64,000 bases of DNA, taken from assembly GCA_035764045.1 (NCBI GenBank), contig DASTZX010000118.1, forward strand, positions 1 to 64,000. The letters run 5' to 3'. The stretch's first letter is position 1, and the number at the start of each line of letters is the position of its first letter. The DNA comes from JAVDCA01 sp035764045. Its GTDB lineage: Bacteria > Pseudomonadota > Alphaproteobacteria > Rhizobiales > Xanthobacteraceae. A program made the translations under genes and the position numbers. Below, piece after piece: positions 54,009 through 64,000 of the stretch. The notes below the pieces were generated by a model. It was not told the origin of the DNA. It did not search any database and was given only the letters and a program-made list of their open reading frames with translations.

Positions 54009-55436
54009 TCAGTCCTCGCCCGGCACGGCGTTGGGCAGCCTGCGGCCGCCCTCCTCTTCATCGTAAGCGCTTGCCCATGCGCGGCGCCGGACCGCACCAT
54101 GGCGCTCGGGGATCGAGCCGGTGATGGCGGGATCGGCGCGACTGCCGTAGCGCGCGCGCACGCGCGCCGCGACCACGTCGCCGCCGACCGGGTTGGGTTC
54201 GCAGATGCGCCGCCCGCTCGCGCGCCGCATCAGATCCACATGGATATGGTTGTAGTGGTAGACGTTCGAGCCGGGCGCGAGCACGGTCGTGAACACCTCG
54301 CAGGCCGCGGCTTGCACGTCCCGCAAAAATCCCTGCTCTTCGGGCATGCCGCGCCAGCCATGCTCGACCGTGACGGTCCGGCCGTCCGCGAGGGTGAACG
54401 CCGCGATATCCAGCGCATTGCCGAAGGCGTGCTCGGAAATATGCGCATTCGGATTGCCGTTCATACCGCGGCACGAATAGGCGGAGATCTGCTTGATCGC
54501 GGTGACCGGCTGACCGAACCATTTCTGCGCCGCCGGCTGCACGGCTTCGCTGATCCAGCGATCGAGGGTCGAGACGATCGGACAGGCGAGCGTCGCGGGC
54601 GGCGACAACGAGGCGGTGGTCGCCATCGAGACCGGACCGGCGGGCGACAGCGGCACGACCTCGCCGCTGCCCGGGTATCGCGGCGGAAACGGCAGGCGTG
54701 GCGCCGGGCGATAAGGCGGCGTTGGCGCCTGCATGTCGCCTGCCGCATCGCCCCGCGGCCGTTCGACGCCCGGCGGCGTGAGTGAAATCGGACCATTGAC
54801 GCCGGGGGCACGCGAATAGGGAGCGGACTCATACCGAGGCGATGGCGGATACCGGTTTGCGCCCGGATAAGGCGGCGGCGGCTCGTAATCCGACGGCGCC
54901 GGGGGACGATAATTCGTCCTCGGGGGCAGACGCGTATCGGCCGGATAGTCCGGGTTGGTCGCGAACGGGGCGTTCGCGGGGTATTGCTGCGACGGATAGG
55001 ACGGCGCCGCGCGATAATCCGGCCGTGGCGGCAGCCGCGTGTCTGCCGGATAGTTCGGATTGACCGCAAATGGCGCGTGCGGCGGATATTGCGGCGCAGA
55101 CCGATAGGTCGGCGGCCGCCGATCGATCGGCTGGCGCGGATAGCCCGATTGGGGCACGTCTCCGGGCGGGCGCACGGCCTCGTCCGCATAGCCGAGCGGC
55201 GCGTCTTCGCCGAGCGCGGCGACCTTCAATGGAAAATCGGCGCCGCACACGCCTGGCCCGGAGATCGGCCCAAGCAGCGCGACGGTCGCACCTTCCTTCA
55301 CGGCGCCCGACTTGAGGCATGCCATCTCGGCGTCGTGCCGCCACGGCTCGCGTTCCTCGAACCAGGTGGGCTTGCAGCCGGTCAGCGCGACGAGAGCGAG
55401 GGAGCCGACGAGATACCAACGAACTCCACGCGTCAT
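54009..55436 (-). CDS. Extensin-like family lipoprotein with proline-rich linker
   Basis: The 475-residue protein has a lipobox (LVALTGC, Cys 21), so it is probably a lipoprotein. A Pro/Tyr-rich linker from about residue 95 to 275 has an imperfect tandem repeat (residues about 117-142 and 152-177, each ending TRLPPR). The C-terminal extensin-like domain (PF06904 type) has metal-site-like AHISEHAFGNALDIAAF and YHYNHIHVDLMRRASGR, with Cys pairs. The fold is related to DD/LD-peptidases, so a peptidoglycan role is plausible. It stands alone and faces away from the region to its right. Confidence 0.87.
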   Translation of the reverse strand: MTRGVRWYLVGSLALVALTGCKPTWFEEREPWRHDAEMACLKSGAVKEGATVALLGPISGPGVCGADFPLKVAALGEDAPLGYADEAVRPPGDVPQSGYPRQPIDRRPPTYRSAPQYPPHAPFAVNPNYPADTRLPPRPDYRAAPSYPSQQYPANAPFATNPDYPADTRLPPRTNYRPPAPSDYEPPPPYPGANRYPPSPRYESAPYSRAPGVNGPISLTPPGVERPRGDAAGDMQAPTPPYRPAPRLPFPPRYPGSGEVVPLSPAGPVSMATTASLSPPATLACPIVSTLDRWISEAVQPAAQKWFGQPVTAIKQISAYSCRGMNGNPNAHISEHAFGNALDIAAFTLADGRTVTVEHGWRGMPEEQGFLRDVQAAACEVFTTVLAPGSNVYHYNHIHVDLMRRASGRRICEPNPVGGDVVAARVRARYGSRADPAITGSIPERHGAVRRRAWASAYDEEEGGRRLPNAVPGED

Positions 55437-55767
55437 GCGCGGACAATGCGATCAAGTCTGTTAACGGGGCTTTAGCACTGAACTCGCTTCGGCCGCGCGC
55501 CACACCGCATGGTTAAAGCCGGCATGGCGCTTGATCCGCCGAGACGTTTGCGGTCACGTCCCGCTCGCGCGGGTGGGCAGCTCATCAAGCCAGGGAGTGC
55601 CTTCGTGCGCGTGCGGGGCCGGTGAGCTCGAGCCGACATTGAGCGTCGAATCCCTCAAAGAAAGAGCACCGAAGGACGGAGTCCTCCGGTGCTCTTTACA
55701 GTGACATGGGCCGTCGACTCGATCCCGGCCCGTCTGTGTTCAAGGCTTTTTCGTAGGACTCCCGAAC
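55437..55767. other. Intergenic region upstream of the extensin-like gene
   Basis: This is 331 bases between the start of the extensin-like lipoprotein gene and the stop of the 27-codon gene. It includes the small gene's terminator at 55661-55697. Nothing else recognisable was seen; frames across it are Arg-rich shadows. Confidence 0.6.
55661..55697 (-). terminator. Intrinsic terminator of the 27-codon gene
   Basis: A perfect 11-bp stem (AAAGAGCACCG with CGGTGCTCTTT) holds an inner GGAC/GTCC stem. On the minus strand it is followed by a T-rich run (TTTCTTTGAG). It lies about 70 bases after the stop of the small gene at 55768. Confidence 0.75.
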
Positions 55768-55851
55768 TCAGAACGCGCCCAACAGCACCGCGCCGACGAA
55801 CACGAACGCCGCGCACACCGCCAGGACATCCAGTCTCAAGGCAAGCACCAC
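55768..55851 (-). CDS. Hydrophobic peptide of 27 residues, probable small membrane protein
   Basis: The minus strand has AGGGAGG six bases before a GTG, then 27 codons and a TGA. The product reads (M)VLALRLDVLAVCAAFVFVG and ends AVLLGAF, one hydrophobic helix with a short charged spot (R, D) near the N-terminus. Ribosome site, clean single helix and the downstream terminator together argue for a real gene. A second GTG follows the first, so the peptide may be 26 residues. I recall similar annotated mini-proteins from Bradyrhizobium, but I cannot confirm that here. Confidence 0.6.
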   Translation of the reverse strand: MVLALRLDVLAVCAAFVFVGAVLLGAF

Positions 55852-56171
55852 GAGCAGCCTCCCTTGTCTTTTGCGGATTAGCCAATTTTAACCAAAGGCG
55901 GCGGCATCGAAACAAGAAACGATGCTGCACTGCCGTGTGAAACGCTTCGCAGGCCAATAAGTTCGCCCCCTAACTGATGGACTTGATTGGAGAAAGCTCG
56001 CTTGTCCCCAGCAATCGCGATACTCCGCCGCATTCCATGCGAGGCCGCATGGAACGAAATCGCCAGCGTATTATGACACCGCTCGGTTTCTAACCCACGG
56101 GTACGCCGAAGCAATCGCGATTGTGTCAGCTTTGAGAACCGCCAAAATCCACCGCGACGAGCAGGCCCGCC
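55852..56171. other. Intergenic region between metH and the 27-codon gene
   Basis: This is 320 bases with AT-rich patches, notably a TTAAAAT word on the minus strand near 55884-55892, about 35 bases upstream of the small gene start. That could be a -10 region. A short GC-rich hairpin spans the metH stop (about 56165-56184). No coding frame is convincing. Confidence 0.5.
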
Positions 56172-59909
<3,738 letters not shown>

Positions 59910-59947
59910 GCCGCAGACATTTCTTTCGCGTTCGTCTCAACCAGCGA

Positions 59948-60034
59948 CGTCATCACCCGCGCAAGCGGTTGATCCAGTATCCACCGAACGACGTTCGTGG
60001 TTACTGGATGCTCCGCTTGCGCGGAGCATGACGA
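59948..60034. repeat. Palindromic repeat between metF and metH
   Basis: Inverted arms GTCATCACCCGCGCAAGCGG and GCTCCGCTTGCGCGGAGCAT flank an inner ATCCAGTA/TACTGGAT pair and an ACGACGTTCGT centre. This is a rhizobial intergenic palindrome whose two halves mirror one another over about 85 bases. It lies between the metF stop and the metH start, so it may form an RNA hairpin within the operon transcript. Confidence 0.7.
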
Positions 60035-60068
60035 GGCAAATGGAAGGGCTAAGGTCCGACGCATACAG

Positions 60069-60120
60069 CCTCACCCGCCCGCGCTGCGCGCGGGCACCCT
60101 CTCCCCTCCGGGGAGAGGGG
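60069..60120. repeat. Palindromic repeat overlapping the metF 3' end
   Basis: Two palindromes lie side by side: GCCCGCGC-TGC-GCGCGGGC and CCCTCTCCCC-TCC-GGGGAGAGGG. Same element type as at 47257. It supplies the last roughly 17 codons of metF and its stop. Confidence 0.75.
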
Positions 60121-61033
60121 AAGAAGTCGCCAGCTTGGCCAGCGGCCGCAAGCCCAGCAAATGGCAGATCGCGTACACCAGATCGGCGCGGTTCATCGTG
60201 TAGAAATGGAAATCGGTGACGCCGCGATCGACCAGGTCCAGCACCTGCTCCGCGGCGACAGCGGCCGCGATCAGCTTGCGGGTGGCGGCATCGTCCTCGA
60301 GGCCCGCAAAGCGCTCCGCGAGCCAGTCCGGCACCGAGGCGCCGCACCGCTGAGCGAAAGCGCAGGTCTGCTTGAAATTCTGCACCGGCAGAATGCCGGG
60401 GACCACGGGAATCGAAATGCCGCGCGCCCGCACCCGGTCGAGGTAGCGAAAGTAGAGATCGTTGTCGAAGAAGAATTGCGTGATGGCACGGGTCGCGCCG
60501 GCGTCGACCTTCGCCTCCAGCATGTCGATGTCGGCATCGACGGTCGGACTGTCGGGATGCTTCTCCGGATATGCCGACACCGATATTTCCGCCCCGCATT
60601 GCCGCTTGATGCCGGCCACCAGATCCGCCGCGTTGACGTAACCGCCCGGATGCGGCGCGTAGTGCTCGCCGACGCCGCCGATCGGATCGCCCCGCAGCGC
60701 CACGATGTGGCGCACGCCAGCCGCCATGTAGCTCGCGATCACGTCGTCGATTTCGCCGCGGGCCGCGGCGACGCAGGTCAGATGCGCGGCCGGCACCAGC
60801 GTCGTCTCACCGAGAATGCGCTTGACGGTCGCGTGCGTGCGCTCGCGGGTCGAACCGCCCGCACCGTAGGTGACGGAGACGAATGCGGGGCAGAGCGGCG
60901 CGAGCCGCTCGATCGACTCCCACAGCGTCTTGTCCATCTCCGCGGTCTTCGGCGGAAAGAACTCGAACGACACGTGGATGCCACGTCCGCCGTCGGCGAA
61001 ACGGCTTCTCCGCGCCGTAAGAATGCCATCCAT
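60071..61033 (-). CDS. metF: Methylenetetrahydrofolate reductase MetF
   Basis: MetF reduces methylene- to methyltetrahydrofolate for MetH. The 320-residue flavoprotein has HVSFEFFPPKTAEMDK, FVSVTYGAGGSTRERTH, HIVALRGDPIGG, VSAYPEKHPDSPT and ITQFFFDNDLYFRYLDRV. The folded domain seems to end near LLGLRPLAKLA; the following tail (SSPLPGGERVPARSAGG) is encoded by a palindromic repeat and is not a family feature. Its ATG overlaps the upstream stop by one base (TGATG), so it is coupled to the regulator gene. Confidence 0.95.
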   Translation of the reverse strand: MDGILTARRSRFADGGRGIHVSFEFFPPKTAEMDKTLWESIERLAPLCPAFVSVTYGAGGSTRERTHATVKRILGETTLVPAAHLTCVAAARGEIDDVIASYMAAGVRHIVALRGDPIGGVGEHYAPHPGGYVNAADLVAGIKRQCGAEISVSAYPEKHPDSPTVDADIDMLEAKVDAGATRAITQFFFDNDLYFRYLDRVRARGISIPVVPGILPVQNFKQTCAFAQRCGASVPDWLAERFAGLEDDAATRKLIAAAVAAEQVLDLVDRGVTDFHFYTMNRADLVYAICHLLGLRPLAKLATSSPLPGGERVPARSAGG

Positions 61034-62028
61034 CACGCGACCTCCCGAGCGCCGCCCGCCATCAGGACGCGCGGATCGCGCGCGACCCAGAGCGAGACTG
61101 CGATCTTGCCGTCCTTGCCGGGAGCGAGCGTGCGGTGGCCGACCGCCTCGAGGCCCGCCTGCTCCATCCATTGGGTCACGGTCTCGGCCGCGAAGCCGAG
61201 GCGCAGATGCGCATGTTCCTCGCGCAGGAACTCGAGATCGTGCGGCGCGAAGTCGATCACCAGGAGCCGCCCCTGCGGCCGCAGCACGCGCGCCGCCTCG
61301 CGGATCGCGCGGGCGCCGTCGTCGAGATAGTGCAGCACCTGGTGGATGATCACGACATCGAAGGAATCGCGCGGCAGCGGCAGATCATAGATGTCGCCCT
61401 GGCGCACGCTGCAATGCTTCAATCCGGCGCGGTCGAGCCGCTCGCGTGCGAGCGCCAGCATGTCGAGCGAAAGGTCGATCCCGAGGCCGCGCTCGAGGTC
61501 GGGTCCCAGCAATTCCAGCATGCGGCCGGTGCCGGTGCCGAGGTCGAGCAGCGATCGGAACGGCTTGTCGGCGAGCGCGGCGCGGATCTCGGCCTCGACC
61601 GCCTCGTCGCTGACGTGCAGCGCGCGGATGCGGTCCCACTCGGCGGCGTGGATCTTGAAATAGGCCTGCGCGGCGGCAGCGCGCGCGGCGCGCACCTCGC
61701 CGAGCCGCTCACGGTCGCGCGCAATCACCGGATCGCTGGCGTCGAGTCGCGCGATCAGGCTCCTCACGGCGAGCGCCGCCGGGCCGTGCTCGGCGAGGCG
61801 GAAGAAGGCCCAGGCGCCCTCGCGGAAGCGCGCGACCAGCCCAGCCTCGGCCAACAGCCTGAGATGGCGCGAGATGCGAGGCTGCGACTGGCGCAGGATC
61901 TCGGTCAGGTCCGAGACCGTCAGCTCGGCCTCGCCGAGCAGCGTCAGGATGCGCAGCCGGGTCTCCTCTCCGGCCGCCTTGAGAGCGGCGTTGAGGTCCG
62001 CAAAACCGACCTGGTCGGGCGCAAGCAT
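61033..62028 (-). CDS. ArsR-type regulator fused to a SAM-dependent methyltransferase domain
   Basis: The 331-residue protein has an N-terminal ArsR winged helix (ETRLRILTLLGEAELTVSDL, then QSQPRISRHLRLLAEAGLV). Its C-terminal class I methyltransferase fold has LLDLGTGTGRMLELLG and VVIIHQVLHYLDDG. Regulators of this type placed before metF and metH are thought to sense S-adenosyl compounds (SahR-like), using the methyltransferase fold as a ligand domain; enzyme activity is not required. The ATG at 62028 is chosen; a TTG six codons upstream is less likely. An imperfect palindrome lies just upstream. Confidence 0.85.
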   Translation of the reverse strand: MLAPDQVGFADLNAALKAAGEETRLRILTLLGEAELTVSDLTEILRQSQPRISRHLRLLAEAGLVARFREGAWAFFRLAEHGPAALAVRSLIARLDASDPVIARDRERLGEVRAARAAAAQAYFKIHAAEWDRIRALHVSDEAVEAEIRAALADKPFRSLLDLGTGTGRMLELLGPDLERGLGIDLSLDMLALARERLDRAGLKHCSVRQGDIYDLPLPRDSFDVVIIHQVLHYLDDGARAIREAARVLRPQGRLLVIDFAPHDLEFLREEHAHLRLGFAAETVTQWMEQAGLEAVGHRTLAPGKDGKIAVSLWVARDPRVLMAGGAREVA

Positions 62029-62074
62029 CAGTGGGGCAACTCCCAAACACCGCCAACCTAGCGGTGAAACGTCA

Positions 62075-62092
62075 CATAAAGATATGTTTATA
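62075..62092. promoter_or_regulatory. Candidate operator of the methionine-cycle regulator
   Basis: CATAAAGATATGTTTATA is an imperfect 18-base palindrome (14 of 18 positions symmetric) in the divergent gap between the ArsR-methyltransferase gene and trmO. AT-rich palindromes with AAAGATAT-type cores are reported for SahR-like regulators, as far as I recall. It is about 47 bases upstream of the regulator start, an ordinary operator position. Confidence 0.55.
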
Positions 62093-62195
62093 CTGTTAAT
62101 GGGCTATGCGCAAGGGGGATGCCGCCCATCATCCTGCCGAGCAGTTGGAAGCGCCTGGACGATTGGCTAAGGCTGCGTCGGCGGGAGACTCCGAC

Positions 62196-62690
62196 ATGGC
62201 CGACGACACCTTTGGAATTCGCGATGGCGAGGTCGCGATCGAATTGCCCCGGTCCTGCGACGCCGGCCTCTATTTCATTGGCCGGATCCGGACCCCGTGG
62301 CCGAGGCGCGAGGACTGCCCGAAGAACGCCCGAGAGTCCGATGCCGTGTGCACCATCGAGGTCGACCCGCGCTACGCCGCCGCTCTGGCCGGGGTCGAGA
62401 CCTGCTCGCACCTGCTGGTGCTCTACTGGATGCACGAGGCGCGGCGCGACCTGGTGCTCCAGGCCCCGCGCCACTACGCCGAGCAGCGCGGCACGTTTGC
62501 GCTGCGCTCGCCGGTACGGCCGAACCCGATCGCGGCGAGCGTGGTGCGGCTGGTGAAGCTCGAGGGCGTGCGCCTGAGCGTCATTGGCCTCGACTGCATC
62601 GACGGCACGCCGCTCCTCGATCTCAAGCCGTATTTCGCTTCGACCGACGCGGTGCCCGACGCGGTCGTGGGCTGGCACGCGAAGCGCTGA
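62196..62690 (+). CDS. trmO: tRNA (N6-threonylcarbamoyladenosine-37)-methyltransferase TrmO
   Basis: The 164-residue protein belongs to the TrmO/TsaA-like (VirR/UPF0066) family. It has the marks YFIGRIRTPWPRREDCP, HLLVLYWMHEARRDLV, RGTFALRSPVRPNPIAASVV and IDGTPLLDLKPYF. TrmO methylates t6A37 of tRNA-Thr using S-adenosylmethionine, which suits a place beside methionine-cycle genes. A GGGAG site eight bases before the ATG decides the start over an upstream ATG at 62106. It is shorter than the E. coli enzyme, which has an extra C-terminal domain. Confidence 0.85.
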   Translation: MADDTFGIRDGEVAIELPRSCDAGLYFIGRIRTPWPRREDCPKNARESDAVCTIEVDPRYAAALAGVETCSHLLVLYWMHEARRDLVLQAPRHYAEQRGTFALRSPVRPNPIAASVVRLVKLEGVRLSVIGLDCIDGTPLLDLKPYFASTDAVPDAVVGWHAKR

Positions 62691-62702
62691 CGCCGTCGCT
62701 CG

Positions 62703-63743
62703 CTACTGCGACTCCCAATAGTGCAGGCCGGCCGAGCCCACGGCTCCGCCGACCACGCACGGAATGCCGAACTCGAGCTGGCCTGCGGCGGCGGCCCCGA
62801 TGCAGCCGAGCGCGAGCGCGCCCTGTCCGATCTGCCCCCACAGCGACACGTCGCGCTTGTATCCCGGGCCCTTGCGCTTGAGCTCCTCGATCGAGGCGAG
62901 CGCCTGCTTGTGCAGCCGCCCAAGGTCGACCGTCTCGGCCGCGAGGATCACCTCGTCGAGATCCTTCTTGGCGCCCTTGGGATAGTCCTTGCTGACGCTC
63001 TTGAGCATGGCGAGGAGCTTGGGGTCGCGTGCCGCGTTGGAGGCGAGCGTATATTTCGCCATGCTGCCGATGGTCAGCTTGTCGACGTCGTCCCGCTCCT
63101 GCGACCACGACATCAGGGTGATGATGCGCGAGATCCCTGGGTTGAACGTGCCGGTCGCGCAGTAATAGCCCCACAGCACGTCGAGCAGTCCTGGCGTCGG
63201 CTCCAACACCGCCTGCTTTGCGGGCTTGTCGCCCAAGCCGAGATAGCCGCCGAGTTTGGCGAACGTGCCCGGTTTCTTGGTAAAGCCGGCCTGGTCGAGG
63301 GTCGGCAGCTCGCCGGCGAGATACTTGTCTATCATGATCCGCTTCGGCGGCACCTTGTCGGCAACGCGGCGCAGCATGCCCTTCCAGTCGGGCAGGCCCG
63401 AATAGGCGATCGCCTGCACCACCGCCCATTGATCCTCGGGCGGCAGCGGCAGCATGCGGCCAACCAGGCCTTCGGCGCGCGTCGGGTTGGCGGCGAGCAC
63501 GCCAGCCATGAAGCCGACGTAGGCGCCTGCATTCTCGGAATCCTTGAACACGCCGAGCCGGCTCATCGCCTTCACGGCGTCCGGCACATGGCTCGGATCG
63601 CGGTTCGCCCGGTAGCCATTGATCCAGGCGAGCACCGCCTCGCGCGTCGCGAACTCGCCCGGCCGCAACGGCGAGGCGTCCGCCGGCGACGCGAGGATGA
63701 ACGCGCCGACCGCCGCGGCGAGAATGACAAAGATGCGGTGCAT
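62703..63743 (-). CDS. Secreted protein of unknown function
   Basis: The 346-residue protein has a signal peptide (HRIFVILAAAVGAFILASP, cleavage near ADA-SPL). Its mature part is helical, with FATREAVLAWINGYRANRD, a central KIMIDKYLAGELPTLDQAGF-like segment, then GLLDVLWGYYCATGTFNPGI. It ends in a glycine/alanine-rich hydrophobic stretch (ALALGCIGAAAAGQLEFGIP) that may span the membrane. Two Cys occur near the C-terminus. The start has a strong GGAGGGG site. I do not recognise the family. It is convergent with trmO, 12 bases between stops. Confidence 0.75.
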   Translation of the reverse strand: MHRIFVILAAAVGAFILASPADASPLRPGEFATREAVLAWINGYRANRDPSHVPDAVKAMSRLGVFKDSENAGAYVGFMAGVLAANPTRAEGLVGRMLPLPPEDQWAVVQAIAYSGLPDWKGMLRRVADKVPPKRIMIDKYLAGELPTLDQAGFTKKPGTFAKLGGYLGLGDKPAKQAVLEPTPGLLDVLWGYYCATGTFNPGISRIITLMSWSQERDDVDKLTIGSMAKYTLASNAARDPKLLAMLKSVSKDYPKGAKKDLDEVILAAETVDLGRLHKQALASIEELKRKGPGYKRDVSLWGQIGQGALALGCIGAAAAGQLEFGIPCVVGGAVGSAGLHYWESQ

Positions 63744-63988
63744 ATCCCCTCCATCCCGACAACCGGTCCGCACCCGGATGAAGCTGACCAAGCCGATGCG
63801 ACCTTTTCGTGGGCGCGAGGGCGCAAAATCATGACCGGACCGGGGCAGCCGCGGCACAGCCCGGACGGCGATCTTGGCCGCAACGCGGCGCGCGGGCTTA
63901 ATGGGTTTTGACCCTAGACCCGGGGCCGTGGCTCCCTATGATGCGCGCCCGTCCGGCCCCTCCGGACCTGACCAAGACGGATCTTTCC

Positions 63989-64000
63989 ATGCGAATCGGC
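63989..64000 (+). CDS. Possible start of a gene running off the window
   Basis: An ATG at 63989 opens a frame (MRIG) to the window edge. The 245-base region upstream, on the plus strand, is otherwise empty and could hold a promoter. Only four codons are visible and no strong ribosome site is seen, so the call is tentative. Confidence 0.3.

Overview
The window is GC-rich DNA from an alphaproteobacterium. It most resembles Hyphomicrobiales (Rhizobiales) of the Bradyrhizobium/Xanthobacteraceae type. The signs are a FtsZ with a long C-terminal linker, a DAP-type MurE, an alphaproteobacterial type A RNase P RNA, the palindromic intergenic repeats common in rhizobial genomes, and possible EcfG (general stress sigma) promoters. 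No plasmid, phage, IS element, CRISPR array or tRNA was seen.

Region 1 (22-12487, minus strand) is the distal half of the division and cell wall (dcw) cluster. In transcription order it reads ftsW, murG, murC, murB, ddl, ftsQ, ftsA, ftsZ, lpxC, bamD. Region 3 (26932-36136, minus strand) is the proximal half: mraZ, rsmH, ftsL, ftsI, murE, murF, mraY, murD, with phased MraZ-type boxes upstream of mraZ. The cluster is normally continuous at murD-ftsW. Here about 14.4 kb (region 2, 12488-26931) lies between them.

Region 2, the insert, has mixed strands. It carries a class II aldolase, an enamidase-like amidohydrolase, an MltB-type lytic transglycosylase, a tartrate/D-malate dehydrogenase, a Crp/Fnr regulator, a small multi-pass membrane protein and two small secreted proteins. 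It also holds a cassette of SDR, GT2 glycosyltransferase, AI-2E-type permease, YkoP-like protein and HpnI-like GT21 glycosyltransferase, followed by a second AI-2E permease. Several intergenic gaps contain EcfG-like promoter motifs, which suggests a stress or envelope-remodelling island.

Region 4 (36383-39367, plus strand) has a metallophosphoesterase, a Ser/Thr kinase fused to a universal stress domain, and an amidase with a peptidoglycan-binding domain. Region 5 (39382-51373) looks like a catabolic island for nitrogenous amides or cyclic amides. A tight six-gene minus-strand operon carries a NitT/TauT ABC importer with two tandem binding proteins, a PuuE-like deacetylase and an isochorismatase-like hydrolase. 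An MFS transporter, a fused HyuA-HyuB/5-oxoprolinase protein and an SDR follow. rnpB sits in the middle of this island. Two repeat-related oddities occur here: a palindromic mosaic repeat translated in frame inside the oxoprolinase gene, and a duplicated copy of that gene's last 66 bases beyond the SDR.

Region 6 (51318-55851) holds small and poorly known genes: a tandem pair of about 100-residue proteins, a secreted protein, a Tim44-like membrane protein, an extensin-like lipoprotein, and a 27-codon membrane peptide gene with its own Shine-Dalgarno sequence and terminator. Region 7 (56172-62690) is a methionine-cycle operon (ArsR-methyltransferase regulator, metF, metH) with a palindromic operator candidate and divergent trmO. 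The window ends in a secreted protein of unknown role and the first codons of a gene that runs off the right edge.
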